Shown here: piece after piece, positions 23,650 to 33,456 of the stretch
Layout: each line of letters opens with the position of its first letter
Numbering within the stretch: the first letter of the stretch is position 1
From: Synergistes sp.
GTDB lineage: Bacteria > Synergistota > Synergistia > Synergistales > Synergistaceae
Reading direction: 5' to 3'
Assembly: GCA_017537925.1 (NCBI GenBank)
Contig: JAFYJW010000075.1
Location: forward strand, 1 to 52,041
DNA: 52,041 nucleotides
Made by a program: the position numbers and the translations under genes
Notes under the pieces: model-generated
Databases searched by the model: none
Told to the model about the DNA's origin: nothing
Seen by the model: the letters and a program-made list of their open reading frames with translations, nothing else

Positions 23650-25995
23650 TCAGTCCCCTCCTGTTTTTTGTTTGTTTTTCAGATTATAGCCTCCGGCGGG
23701 CTCCTCTTCAAGGAGCGGGAGTGCGTCTGCGGCGGACTCCGCGGGACTCCTTACCGTTATCACCGCTTCCGCCGAATTTCCAAAGGCGTCCGCCGCGGCT
23801 ATCACATGCCTGCCTGTACGCATCTCCCACGACAGCGGCTCCGCGCCGTTCTTTTCTATAAGCACTCCGTCGGCAAACCAGTATATTTCGTCTTTTCCCC
23901 CGGAGGATGCGAGAGGAAGATACTCCTCTCCGTTCCGCATCACATATGAAGCTCCGTTTTTAGGCGAAGTGATCTCGATCTTCGCATATTCCTTTCCGCC
24001 GCGCTGCGCCCGCCAGCGTTCAAGCTTTTCCGGCCACACCGTCACTGCCCCGCCGTCAGAATATTTATGGAGCGCGCATGGCGTGTTGTCTGTAACGCCC
24101 TCTATCACATAATCCCGGCGCACACCGCCGCAGTAGCGGTTTCGCGGAGAACCCGACAGCGAACAGAGCTCTTTTTTCACAACATTGGCCGGTGCCTCGA
24201 ACCATGGGGCATCTTTTTCGGTTATTCTGAGCATTACAGCCGCTGCCGCGGGCGCTGCCGTTCTGAGCCCCACGAGGCCCCTGTGCCGGACGCCGCCCGG
24301 ATCGCCGAACCATATGACAAGAGTGTGCTTTTTGGTGACCGCGGCGCACCATGCGTCGCGCAGACCGTAGGAAGTGCCTGTTTTCAGCGCGATTTTTTTC
24401 CCGTCAGCCTCAGCGTCTGCAAAAGCACGGAGATTGTTCCGCACGTCCTTAAGTATGTCAAGCGTGAGGAAAGCAGCAGCCGGGGTCATGCATTGAGTCC
24501 CTCCCTCCGGCCTGCTCTCCTCGGCCCATTTCAGGCGCGGCAGGTTTCCGCCTCTTGCAAGCGCGGAATAGGCACGCGCGGTCTCAAGAGGCGTGACGCC
24601 GCAGCCGCCGAGCGCAAGGCTCTCACCGTAGTAGGACGCGCTTCGCGTCAGACGTGAAAAACCGACGGCGCGCAGAAAGGCCAGCACATTTTCCGGGCCG
24701 GCAAGACGAAAGACCTCTACCGCCGGGGCATTCAGCGAATCTGTGAGCGCAAGGCGCGCGGAGACAGGGCCGCGATAAAGGCGGTCGAAGTTCCTTACCC
24801 CCGCCCCGCCGTCGTCCGGCGCGTCGCTAAGCATGGAGGCAGGAGAGAGTCTGCCCCTTTCGAAAGCAAGAGCGTATATAAAAGGCTTCAGCACAGAGCC
24901 GGGAGAACGCGCCGACTGCGCGCAGTCGACCCAGGCCGCGGCGCTTCCGGTGCCTTCGCGCGCGTTTCCGATATAAACGCGGACAGCGCCGCTTTCATTT
25001 TCTATCAGGACCGCGCAGGCCGTTATCTCCGGCTCCATAGAGGAAAGACGCCGGTTCAGCTCTGACGCGACCATGTTTTGAAGTCCGGCATCAAGCGTGG
25101 AACGGAAGCGCCCGTAGCGGTCGGCAGCGCCCCGGCCCTCCCCGAGACGCACAGCGGCAGACGCGGCCTGTATATACCGGCCTCCGACAGCAAAACGTCC
25201 GAGCGGGAGCGGCTCTTTTTTCGCGCGTACGGCGTCTTCCCCATCGGCAAGTCCGCGCTCGCAGAGCGTATCGATTATCCTGTCGCGCACTTCTTTTGCG
25301 CGTTCCGGATGGCGGTCGGGGCGGTAGTACGCCGGCCCCCGCAGCAGACCGGCAAGAAGCGCGGCCTCCGCAAGCGACAGCTCCTTCGCCGGTTTGCCGA
25401 ACCATGAACGAGCAGCGGCCTCTACCCCCCGGATATTGCCGCCGAACGGGACGTTATTCAGATATATTTCAAGTATCTCTTTTTTATCGAAATAAAACTC
25501 CAGCGCCGACGCCTGGGCAAACTCTATCAGCTTGGTCCGGAGGGTTCTTGGGCGTTCGGCAAGAAGACGCACCGTCTGGCTCGTTATAGTGGAAGCTCCG
25601 GATACTACCCTGCCGTGCGCCGCATTCTGATATGCCGCGCGCAGCAGCGCAAAAAGGTCTGTGCCTCCGTGCAGCCGGAAGCGTCTGTCCTCAAGCAAAA
25701 CCACTGCCCTCGGCATGATCTCCCCCATCTCCGAGAGAGGTATCGGCAGACGCCATTCTCCGTCGGAGGAAAGAAATCCACGCAGGAACTTTCCGTTTCG
25801 ATCAGTAACGACCAGCGACGAGGGACGCTCCGTGACCGCTTCCAGCGGGAACGTAAGAAGCAGCGCTGCCCGCGCGGCAAAGAAAAGGGCGGCAAGCGCA
25901 AGGAACAGGCGCTGCAAAAACGGCCGCTGTCTGACTTTTTTACAGGCAGCAGCCGCTTTCTCATACAGCAGGGATATTTTTTTATTTGCCGTCAT
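23650..25995 (-). CDS. pbpC: Penicillin-binding protein 1C
   Basis: This 781-aa bifunctional peptidoglycan synthase is anchored by one N-terminal helix (~28-48). The glycosyltransferase domain has the catalytic glutamate motif LEDRRFRLHGG and the downstream GASTITSQTVRL. The transpeptidase domain has SVLK (the SxxK serine, in RSPGSVLKPFIY), SLN and KTG (ALKTGTSYG). A C-terminal PBP1C-specific beta domain follows (~690-770). All catalytic residues are present. The start overlaps the stop of the alpha-2-macroglobulin gene by 14 bp. This pairing is known from E. coli (yfhM-pbpC) and is thought to couple cell-wall repair with protease trapping at breaches. Confidence 0.95.
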   Translation of the reverse strand: MTANKKISLLYEKAAAACKKVRQRPFLQRLFLALAALFFAARAALLLTFPLEAVTERPSSLVVTDRNGKFLRGFLSSDGEWRLPIPLSEMGEIMPRAVVLLEDRRFRLHGGTDLFALLRAAYQNAAHGRVVSGASTITSQTVRLLAERPRTLRTKLIEFAQASALEFYFDKKEILEIYLNNVPFGGNIRGVEAAARSWFGKPAKELSLAEAALLAGLLRGPAYYRPDRHPERAKEVRDRIIDTLCERGLADGEDAVRAKKEPLPLGRFAVGGRYIQAASAAVRLGEGRGAADRYGRFRSTLDAGLQNMVASELNRRLSSMEPEITACAVLIENESGAVRVYIGNAREGTGSAAAWVDCAQSARSPGSVLKPFIYALAFERGRLSPASMLSDAPDDGGAGVRNFDRLYRGPVSARLALTDSLNAPAVEVFRLAGPENVLAFLRAVGFSRLTRSASYYGESLALGGCGVTPLETARAYSALARGGNLPRLKWAEESRPEGGTQCMTPAAAFLTLDILKDVRNNLRAFADAEADGKKIALKTGTSYGLRDAWCAAVTKKHTLVIWFGDPGGVRHRGLVGLRTAAPAAAAVMLRITEKDAPWFEAPANVVKKELCSLSGSPRNRYCGGVRRDYVIEGVTDNTPCALHKYSDGGAVTVWPEKLERWRAQRGGKEYAKIEITSPKNGASYVMRNGEEYLPLASSGGKDEIYWFADGVLIEKNGAEPLSWEMRTGRHVIAAADAFGNSAEAVITVRSPAESAADALPLLEEEPAGGYNLKNKQKTGGD

Positions 25996-28900
25996 TCACT
26001 GTGATACGGCCGCCGCCGTTCACGCTTGAGATTCCGCCGTCGTACATGCATTCGGCATATATCTGCGGGAGAGTGAAGGTGCCGGGCGTGACCGCGCGGA
26101 GAGAATAACGCCACGTAAGCGGCTTTTCCAGCTCTTCGATAAAGAGTATCAGCCTGTCGTCGCGCGCTTCGCAGCGCACGCCTGCGGGAGCCGTTTCGGC
26201 GTCTGCGAGCCGCTGGTTCTCTATCTCAAATCCGGCCGGCAGCGGCAGCACCGCCGCTACCGAACGCAGTTTGCCCGCCTTGGGAGCGACGGTCACTTCC
26301 GCGGTAAGAGCCTCTCCCTGTTCAACGCTGTCGGTTATTTCCCTGCCGCTTCTGGTCGTTATCTTCTGACGTATCGAGATTCCGTCATCCTTTGCGGGGA
26401 CGCTGCCTTCAGGTATGTAAGAAAGGCTCCATGACGCATAGAGACGGGCCTGACCTTTGTTTTCGACAGTATAGCTGCCGGTGCCGGAAAGAGTGGCGCT
26501 GCGATGTTTTTCATCGACAGAAAGCTGTTTTCCGCCTCCGGCAAGCAGGCCGGAAGGCGATCCTTCGCGCGGACGTCCTTCTATCCAGCGTCCGAGCGCA
26601 GCAAAGGCAAAGCCTCCCTCCTGGGTGCTGCAGCTTCCGCGCTCCGCAAGAAGCTTAAGAAGCGCGTCCGCGCGGGATGCGGCGTCGGGCGAAGCAGGAT
26701 CGATGTACACCGAGGCAAGCAGGCCGAGGGCTTCATCACGCAGCGCTGAGCCGCAGTTTTCGTCGCGTCCCGGCATCTCTTTTATCGGGACGCCCTTTTC
26801 CCCTATTATCTTTTTAGCTTCACCCTTCTCCCCCGCGGCGGCATAAGCACAGGCAAGCAGCAGTCTGCCTGCCGGTTCCGCATCTCCCAGACGGTTTCTT
26901 ATGCTCTCCATCCAGCCCAGCGGCGGTTCTCCGGCAAGAGTAAGGACAAACGCAGCATAAGCCCGCCGCGTCAGCACCGCGCGCCATGCTTCGTCGCTGT
27001 CATCCTCCGGCAGTCCCGCAAGCAGCAGCCGCACGTAGTCGGCAGCAGACGAGAGCGTTTCTTTTGCAACGTTTACTCCCATACGGCGGGCCTCAAAGAG
27101 GAAATGCGCGGCATATAGGCTTTCCCACGGATATGAGCGCCCCTCCCCGCTCCAGCGCGGGAAGCCTCCGTCGTAATTCTGAGCTCTGACTATCTTGTCG
27201 ACGCGCCTGAGCAAAGCGGCCTTATCCGCAAGAGCGGGGTCGATATCCTTCACCAATTCCGGCTGAATCAGCAGCGGCCATGCGGATGAGACTGTCTGTT
27301 CGATGCAGCCGTAAGGATAAGAGATAAGGAATTCGGCAAGCGCGGAAAGAGATACCGACGGCGCCGCGGAGAGCATCACCCGTGCCGAAGCAAATCCTGC
27401 TTTATGGGAATCGTCCGGCACATCGAATGAGAGAGTTTTTCCCGGCGCCACCACTGCCGAATGATTTTCCGTCACGCGCGGAGCCGCGGGGCGGATCGGA
27501 AGTTCGGTGACCTGACGCGTCTTCTCTCCGGAGCCGTCAGCCTCGGTCTCGCATATGACGTTGACCGTGCCTGTCCCCTTGGCTGTAAAAGTGAAAGGAA
27601 GCACAGCCGATTCACCCTTTTTGATATCCAGCGAAGCCGTGAGCTTGTCATCCGTCAGCAGTTCAGCCTGCGAGTTTTCGCACTTCAGCGAAAATCTGAC
27701 GGAAACATCGCGGTCTGCGTTGTTGAATATGCGCGCCGACGAAGTAAAGCGGTCGCCGTCGGCCGCAAAGCGCGGCAGAGAAAGTTCGGTCACGATATCC
27801 CCGCCTGCCTGGAGCATGCGCTCTCCGCTGCCTTCGGCTTCGGCAGTAGCCGCCACAGCCATCAGACGCACCGCGCCGGAAAATTCCGGTATCTCAAGCT
27901 CAGCTTCGCAGCGGCCGTCGCTGCCGCTGCGCGCCTTGACGGCCAGCGACAGCAGCCTGAATCGTCTGGCCTGCACGGGGCTTAAGTTCGACTTCATCAT
28001 CGAATCTTCGCCCGCTCCGCCTCCTGCGGTCTGCAGCGCCTCCGACACGCGGTCCGGGGTGATCAGACAGCCGTATAAGTCATATGTTTCCGCGGCAAGC
28101 GCACGCCGCGAAGTAAAGTATTTCCACGGCGCCGGGGTAGTATACCCGGTAAGCCCCAGAATCGTTTCGTCGACAGCCATCACCGTCACGTCGGCCGCGC
28201 GTCCGCGCCCTTCGGCGTCCTTCACATAAAGCGTTACGCTGTTTTTCCCGCGCCTGAGCTTCTCCCTTTCGGCTATCTCGACGTCAAGGCGGCTCGGCGA
28301 ATTATCCACCATAAGAGGCGCAGCCCCGGCCGCACGGACGGACGCGCCGTCCGCCTGAGAGGCGCGCACTACCTGGGCCGTGATCCATGCGTTGGGCTTC
28401 ATATTTTCTGTTACCGGCACGGAAAACTCCGTTTCACGGCTGTTCATCTCTCTTACCGAGCTCCAGACGATGCCCGTGGTCTCCGCGCTTATCATAACGC
28501 TGCCGGCAAACGGGGATTTTATCTTGACCTTTGCCGTATCGCCGACTTTATATATCTTTTTGTCCGTAGTTATAAGGGCAACGTCGGGCAGCTGCGCTTC
28601 CGCGCCGCCGCTCCCGTATGCATACAGCACAGCGGACGCCCTGGATTTTCCGTCCGGCGTTTCGACGCGGAGCAGATACTCTCCGGCTTCTTTTATGTCG
28701 GCAGAAGCGCTGCCCGTGCCTCCGGAAAGCCTGACCGTGCCGCTTCCGCGCGGGATGAGCTCTTTTACCGTGTCTCTTGCGCCGCGTCCGCCGCTCTCAA
28801 AAGTAACACCCCGGCTGACGCGCCGGAAAAGCTCATAATGCAGTTCCCTGGCGTCTGACGCGCTCCCGTCGGTCTTCACGGCGGCGGCACGGAACGAAAG

Positions 28901-31285
28901 CTCCTGCCGCGGAGAGACTTCTCTGCGGACTTCGATTCCGGCGATGGTCTCCGAAGGATACCAGGGAATCGTAACGGTTTTATATGTCCACCGGCCGGCG
29001 TCGTCCATAACGCCGCAGCGCAGCGCCATGTCGAGCGGGGTGTGCGACACGCGCTCCGAACCGTTTATTTTGAAGCGGGCGTGTCCCTCTGCGTCAAGCA
29101 CGCCGGAAGAGATGAAATCGCTTTCGGAAACGAAGTCAGCCTCTTCGTCCCGGAAGGAAAAACCCTTCCACTCTTTTTGCCCGAAGACGTGTTCCCCTGT
29201 GACGAGCTCCGCTTCGTAGTGCATCGCAGCAGCCGGCGTACCGAAGGTATAGCGTCCGGAAAGATCTATGCTGCAGGCCTCATCCGCCGTTATGCTTTTT
29301 TTATCGCTTTCTGCCTCGACAAACATACGAGGCGCCGAAAAATCCTCAACATACAGATCCCTGAAGCCTATCGGCATTTTTCTGCCCGGAGCAACTACCG
29401 CTGCATACCAGCTTCCGGTGGGCGCTTCCGCAGTAAGCTCAAAGGAGGCGAAAGCCGTTCCTTCCTTAGTAAGCATTACGCTCTGAGAGCCCCACTCCCT
29501 GGCTCCGGGACCGTACAGCTTCACCGTTACGGGAAAAGGAGCGGGAGCCTTACCGTCGGTGCCGCGCAGCACGGCCATGACCGGCACGGTATCCCCGGGG
29601 CGGAAGATATCCCTCGGCGTATAGCAGTATGCCGAATAACCGCTTTTCAGCCATTCTGCGCCGTCTGTGTCAAAATCGTCGCTGCCTCTGTATATCCCGT
29701 TGTCAAAGCGCAGATATGCGCAGTCCCCTCCGCTGCTTGCTACGGCAATAGCAGGCAGGCTGCTTTCCTCGGGACGGGTAATGGCGATTTTTGCGACACC
29801 GTCGGCATTGCTCCTGCCGCGCCCCATGATCTGGTTCTCCCATGACAGCAGAGAGACTTCCACGCCGGGAAGCGGCCTGCCGCCGGAGACCGAGAGCACT
29901 CTGACCAGAGCCTCTTTTTCCGACAGAGTGACGGAAAGCCCCAGGTCGCTTACGTTGACGACGCAGTTTTCCGCAAGGAAATTCCCGCCTCCTCTGCCGC
30001 AGGCGGTGATCAGAAAGACGCCTCTCTTTCCGCCGATCAGCGGCGCAAGATCCAGAGCGCGGCGTGCCGGGACATTCGGGCGTCCGCGCACCGCATATTC
30101 TTTCTCGGCGACCGTATGCGCAAGGCCGTACGGGGCGGCGTCGTCATAGGCGCGCATCGCGTAGGCGATGTTATTGGGGTAAAGTTCCCGCACTGTGATG
30201 CTGATCTTATCGATGTTCACGCTCTCGACGGGAATTCGCAGAGAGCCGGATGGCGAGATCAGGCGCCCGTCGCCGGCAAAACGCATCTGCGCTTCCATAT
30301 CCGGGAAAATGAACGCGCGGCTCCAGTCTTTTTCAAGAACTGTTTCGGAACGTCCGGCGCACGGCAGCCCCTTCTTCACCTCGACAGTCACTCTGTCCTG
30401 CGGGGCAAAAGCTCCGGAAAGGGCAAAACCGCCCGGAGCCGGCTCAACTGTAAAATCCTTCTTCGGAGAGATCCCGATAAAAGCTGACGCCTTTGCGAGA
30501 TCGACAGGAGCTGTGGTCTCTATCATGATCCTGCCGCCGTCCATATCGGAAAAAGCGTAGGAGTCGCGAATCTCAACGACGGGAGCGCATTTCAGCTTAA
30601 CGCTGCATGCCTTTGCAAGCCCAAGCGGCCCCGCTTCCGAAGTGAACCCCTCCGCTATGTTCAAAGTCACCTCTTCTTCGGAAACGCCGTAAAGCCTCAG
30701 TATAAGCTTTTTGGCGTCATTGCCCGCGCTCTCTGCATTGAAGTCGACAAGACGCCCTTTTTCACCGTTTATCCTGGCATAGCCGGCAAAACGCGCGGCG
30801 TCGACAGGAAGAGAAAAAACCGCTTCAAAGGTCACGTTTCTTCCGCCCGCGCTGAAATCAACCTGTTTTGCGCCCAAAAACTCAAGCGGCGGAGTATTGA
30901 AAGAGAATTCCCTGACCCCGGTAAGCGCGGCTCCCTTAAGGTCTTTCAGCCCCTCCGCGGCGGAGGCTGAAAAACGTGAAGCTGCGGCAAGCCCGCCCGA
31001 CGGGGTAAGCACGAATGTATCCGGAGCCGTCCATCTGCCGAAGCCGGTTATCTCAGGCGAAAAGACAAGCGGATAATCGCCCGGCGCAAGCGGCGTTCCG
31101 ATAATGTCGTCCGATACCGCATTCCGGCTGAATACACACCGAATCTCCGCGCTGCGCGCGGCCTCGTTCTGCGGCGAAAATTCGCGTATTTTAAAACCTC
31201 CGCCTCCGGAGCGCATCCCGGCGAAGATCACGGCGAGCAGCACGGCAGCCGCCGCGGCATATCCAACGTAAGCTTTTTTATTCAT
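25982..31285 (-). CDS. Bacterial alpha-2-macroglobulin, thioester-containing
   Basis: This 1767-aa periplasmic protein entraps proteases. The true start is ATG 31285, eight bases after GGAGG; the open frame extends 56 codons further without a binding site. It is anchored by one N-terminal helix (MNKKAYVGYAAAAAVLLAVIFA), not a lipobox. A series of macroglobulin (MG) beta domains is followed by the thioester motif CIEQ at about residues 1327-1330, with Cys and Gln intact, so it should form the covalent trap. It then has an alpha-helical toroid (TED) and a C-terminal MG domain. It is the first gene of an operon with pbpC and a CGGC gene, transcribed leftward. Confidence 0.95.
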   Translation of the reverse strand: MNKKAYVGYAAAAAVLLAVIFAGMRSGGGGFKIREFSPQNEAARSAEIRCVFSRNAVSDDIIGTPLAPGDYPLVFSPEITGFGRWTAPDTFVLTPSGGLAAASRFSASAAEGLKDLKGAALTGVREFSFNTPPLEFLGAKQVDFSAGGRNVTFEAVFSLPVDAARFAGYARINGEKGRLVDFNAESAGNDAKKLILRLYGVSEEEVTLNIAEGFTSEAGPLGLAKACSVKLKCAPVVEIRDSYAFSDMDGGRIMIETTAPVDLAKASAFIGISPKKDFTVEPAPGGFALSGAFAPQDRVTVEVKKGLPCAGRSETVLEKDWSRAFIFPDMEAQMRFAGDGRLISPSGSLRIPVESVNIDKISITVRELYPNNIAYAMRAYDDAAPYGLAHTVAEKEYAVRGRPNVPARRALDLAPLIGGKRGVFLITACGRGGGNFLAENCVVNVSDLGLSVTLSEKEALVRVLSVSGGRPLPGVEVSLLSWENQIMGRGRSNADGVAKIAITRPEESSLPAIAVASSGGDCAYLRFDNGIYRGSDDFDTDGAEWLKSGYSAYCYTPRDIFRPGDTVPVMAVLRGTDGKAPAPFPVTVKLYGPGAREWGSQSVMLTKEGTAFASFELTAEAPTGSWYAAVVAPGRKMPIGFRDLYVEDFSAPRMFVEAESDKKSITADEACSIDLSGRYTFGTPAAAMHYEAELVTGEHVFGQKEWKGFSFRDEEADFVSESDFISSGVLDAEGHARFKINGSERVSHTPLDMALRCGVMDDAGRWTYKTVTIPWYPSETIAGIEVRREVSPRQELSFRAAAVKTDGSASDARELHYELFRRVSRGVTFESGGRGARDTVKELIPRGSGTVRLSGGTGSASADIKEAGEYLLRVETPDGKSRASAVLYAYGSGGAEAQLPDVALITTDKKIYKVGDTAKVKIKSPFAGSVMISAETTGIVWSSVREMNSRETEFSVPVTENMKPNAWITAQVVRASQADGASVRAAGAAPLMVDNSPSRLDVEIAEREKLRRGKNSVTLYVKDAEGRGRAADVTVMAVDETILGLTGYTTPAPWKYFTSRRALAAETYDLYGCLITPDRVSEALQTAGGGAGEDSMMKSNLSPVQARRFRLLSLAVKARSGSDGRCEAELEIPEFSGAVRLMAVAATAEAEGSGERMLQAGGDIVTELSLPRFAADGDRFTSSARIFNNADRDVSVRFSLKCENSQAELLTDDKLTASLDIKKGESAVLPFTFTAKGTGTVNVICETEADGSGEKTRQVTELPIRPAAPRVTENHSAVVAPGKTLSFDVPDDSHKAGFASARVMLSAAPSVSLSALAEFLISYPYGCIEQTVSSAWPLLIQPELVKDIDPALADKAALLRRVDKIVRAQNYDGGFPRWSGEGRSYPWESLYAAHFLFEARRMGVNVAKETLSSAADYVRLLLAGLPEDDSDEAWRAVLTRRAYAAFVLTLAGEPPLGWMESIRNRLGDAEPAGRLLLACAYAAAGEKGEAKKIIGEKGVPIKEMPGRDENCGSALRDEALGLLASVYIDPASPDAASRADALLKLLAERGSCSTQEGGFAFAALGRWIEGRPREGSPSGLLAGGGKQLSVDEKHRSATLSGTGSYTVENKGQARLYASWSLSYIPEGSVPAKDDGISIRQKITTRSGREITDSVEQGEALTAEVTVAPKAGKLRSVAAVLPLPAGFEIENQRLADAETAPAGVRCEARDDRLILFIEELEKPLTWRYSLRAVTPGTFTLPQIYAECMYDGGISSVNGGGRITVNDGK

Positions 31286-31648
31286 AGGAAAGACCTCCGC
31301 ATATATTTTTCCATCCATTGCCTGTGCAGCATAATTATTCAGCAGAGCGCCTAATAATGCAAGCGGCGGCAAAGCCGCGGGCGGCGTATATGCCGGGCAC
31401 CTTTTCCCGGCGGCAGTATGATATAATGCTTTTGTATCTGTATCCATTATCATTCACTGCCAACGGCTGTCATGCGTTTTATGTAAATGTGTTTTCTGTA
31501 AGGGGATATACAGCCGTTATCTGAAGGGGGGCTGCAGGAACAGAACAGAATTGATTCCATTTCAAAAGAATATGGGAACACAAACGACGGAGAGAGGATT
31601 TCAGCCTGTTTTGCCACGTCACGGGAAATAGGGGGAGGGATCGCGCGG
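31286..31648. other. Divergent intergenic region, no gene seen
   Basis: This 363-bp stretch lies between the divergent alpha-2-macroglobulin and secreted-protein genes. It must hold both promoters, but no convincing -35/-10 pair at proper spacing was found. Binding sites GGAGG (for 31285) and GGGGGAGGG (for 31649) mark the two starts. Confidence 0.5.
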
Positions 31649-32695
31649 ATGAAAAGATACATTATTATGACGGCCTTTGCGGCGCTGATATGCGCGCTTC
31701 TGCTGTCAAACGCAGCGGCGCTCTTCGCTGCCGATAATGTGCAGGTAAAGGAGAAAAAGGTCGTCGACCTGCCTAAGAAATACACTGAACAGATAGTGAA
31801 GGAGCACGAAAAATTCATAAAGGCCTTCGCCAATTCGGAGATGGCCCACAGGTACTACTTCAAACAGATATATGACGCGGTGAACAGGGGCAAAAAGGAA
31901 CCGACAAAAGAATCACTCAGGGCAATGGAATTCGAGCTCAAGCTGCTGGACAAGGAACTGTGCGCCTGCGCGAAAAGATACTCACAAAACATACGCGTGG
32001 TAAGGGCGGCGATGGAGGAAATGAACTACGAAGAAAGGACTCGCTTTGTCAAAGCGCTGAGCCTTATATTCGCTGCCCCCGCCTATGCCTTTGACTCATC
32101 TTCTCTTAACAGCATTGAAGCCGGCCTCAACAACATAGCCGCAGGAACCGCGAACATCGGCTACAACAACCTTGAAGATCACTACAGAGGCGTAGCGGCC
32201 AACGCAAAGATCGGGGAGATAGTGACTTCGGGCGTATGCGTCATTACGACCGCCGGGCTTACGGTAGGAGGGCTCGCGCTGGCAACGGTGGCAGCGCCTG
32301 CCGTGACCACTGTCGGCGCAAGCGCAGCGCTCTTCGTCGGCGTTACCGCCGGGCTCACAGGCGGAATGCTGGCAACAGCAGACGCGGCAATAGGCTTCAT
32401 TGATGCGGTAACCGATCAGGAGACCGATACAAAAAACCTTAAAAAGATGGCTCTGGGCTTCAGCCTGCTCAGCGTCGGATCCGGCGCGGCGGGCGTGACT
32501 TCGGCAGTTGAAACGGTAAAGCTCGCAGTCGACGTCGCAGACAGCACCAAAGACGTATGGATACCGCTTTTGAATGAAGCCGAGAATCCCAAAATGCCGG
32601 GACGCGAAGGCGTGACAGCAGTCAAAAACGCTAACGACTCCGCAAGCGCAAACAGTTCAAGCGACGGCGGCAGCGGTGGCGGCCACGGCCACTAA
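31649..32695 (+). CDS. Secreted hypothetical protein with glycine-rich hydrophobic core and Gly/His tail
   Basis: I do not recognise a family. This 348-aa protein has a signal peptide (cleavage near ALFAAD), a charged helical region (~30-125, rich in Lys/Glu with two cysteines in CACAK), and then a second hydrophobic region. Residues ~190-265 form two long Ala/Gly/Val-rich apolar stretches separated by short polar turns, suggesting a membrane-inserting hairpin. The C-terminus is low-complexity: many Ser/Asn, then GGSGGGHGH. ATG 31649 follows GGGGGAGGG. It is monocistronic with a strong terminator. Possibilities include an envelope channel, a pore-forming or colicin-like domain, or a metal-binding surface protein; none can be shown. 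Confidence 0.8.
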   Translation: MKRYIIMTAFAALICALLLSNAAALFAADNVQVKEKKVVDLPKKYTEQIVKEHEKFIKAFANSEMAHRYYFKQIYDAVNRGKKEPTKESLRAMEFELKLLDKELCACAKRYSQNIRVVRAAMEEMNYEERTRFVKALSLIFAAPAYAFDSSSLNSIEAGLNNIAAGTANIGYNNLEDHYRGVAANAKIGEIVTSGVCVITTAGLTVGGLALATVAAPAVTTVGASAALFVGVTAGLTGGMLATADAAIGFIDAVTDQETDTKNLKKMALGFSLLSVGSGAAGVTSAVETVKLAVDVADSTKDVWIPLLNEAENPKMPGREGVTAVKNANDSASANSSSDGGSGGGHGH

Positions 32696-32735
32696 TAAAC
32701 GTTAAGGGATACCGCTTCTGAGACATATGCCTGTG

Positions 32736-32773
32736 AACAGGCCGGGAAAGTCCGCTTTCCCGGCCTGTTTTTC
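32736..32773 (+). terminator. Terminator after the secreted hypothetical gene
   Basis: A perfect 15-bp stem (AACAGGCCGGGAAAG / CTTTCCCGGCCTGTT) with a four-base loop and T-run. Confidence 0.93.
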
Positions 32774-32898
32774 ATCATAAACATTCAGGCGGGGTTTTCG
32801 GTTTTTTAGTTTGCGCTGCCGCCCGTACTGTGATATGCTTGAAAAAGCGAAATGAAAACCCGAATCATAATAAAAATACGAAAAAAGGAGAAGAAAAA

Positions 32899-33159
32899 AT
32901 GAACTGCTATCAGATAATGGCCGTAAGAATAACAGACCGCGGCAAAAGCGCGGTAGACGTTCAGAAGGTGCTGACAGAGTACGGATGCTACGTCCTGACT
33001 AGGCTCGGCCTGCATGATCAGTCCGTCCCCGGCACCTGCTCCCCGGCAGGGCTTCTCGTCCTTCAGCTCTGCAGCGACAGCGAAGCCTCACAGCAGCTGG
33101 AAAAGAAACTGAATATGCTCGACGGCGTGAAGGCAAAGCTCGTAGACCTCTCCGACTGA
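32899..33159 (+). CDS. TM1266-like iron-only hydrogenase system regulator
   Basis: This 86-aa protein has an ACT/ferredoxin-like fold. It matches the small TM1266 family annotated as the putative regulator of [FeFe]-hydrogenase maturation systems: MAVRITDRGKSAVDVQKVLT, GCYVLTRLGLHD and a conserved SPAGLLVLQLC strand. ATG 32899 follows AAAAAAGGAG; the in-frame extension to 32830 has no binding site. Its usual partners (hydG/hydE/hydF or hydrogenase genes) are not in this window, so the gene is isolated. The ligand and regulated genes are unknown. Confidence 0.82.
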   Translation: MNCYQIMAVRITDRGKSAVDVQKVLTEYGCYVLTRLGLHDQSVPGTCSPAGLLVLQLCSDSEASQQLEKKLNMLDGVKAKLVDLSD

Positions 33160-33192
33160 CAGGAAAAGGCCGGAAAAATAAGCTGAAAGAAG

Positions 33193-33231
33193 GAGGCCGG
33201 ACGGGAGCGTTTTGCTTTTGTCCGGCCTCTT
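33193..33231 (+). terminator. Weak terminator after the TM1266-like gene
   Basis: GAGGCCGGAC pairs with GTCCGGCCTC around a large T-rich loop. The following T-run is short (TTATC). Confidence 0.55.
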
Positions 33232-33456
33232 ATCGTCACAGTTGAAAATTATAATGTTTAAGGATTTAATATAATCAAAGAAATATTTTTTTTATCAGTA
33301 AAACAAAAATCGCTGCATATAACGGCGGAGCGCCTGAAACAACTGCGGGGATAAATTTCAGCAGTCAGGATATTTTTCAGCGCATGCAAGCCACAGAGAG
33401 AACCCGGCAGTGTCCGCGGCCGTGCACATAGTGACAGCGATGAAAGGATAAAACAT

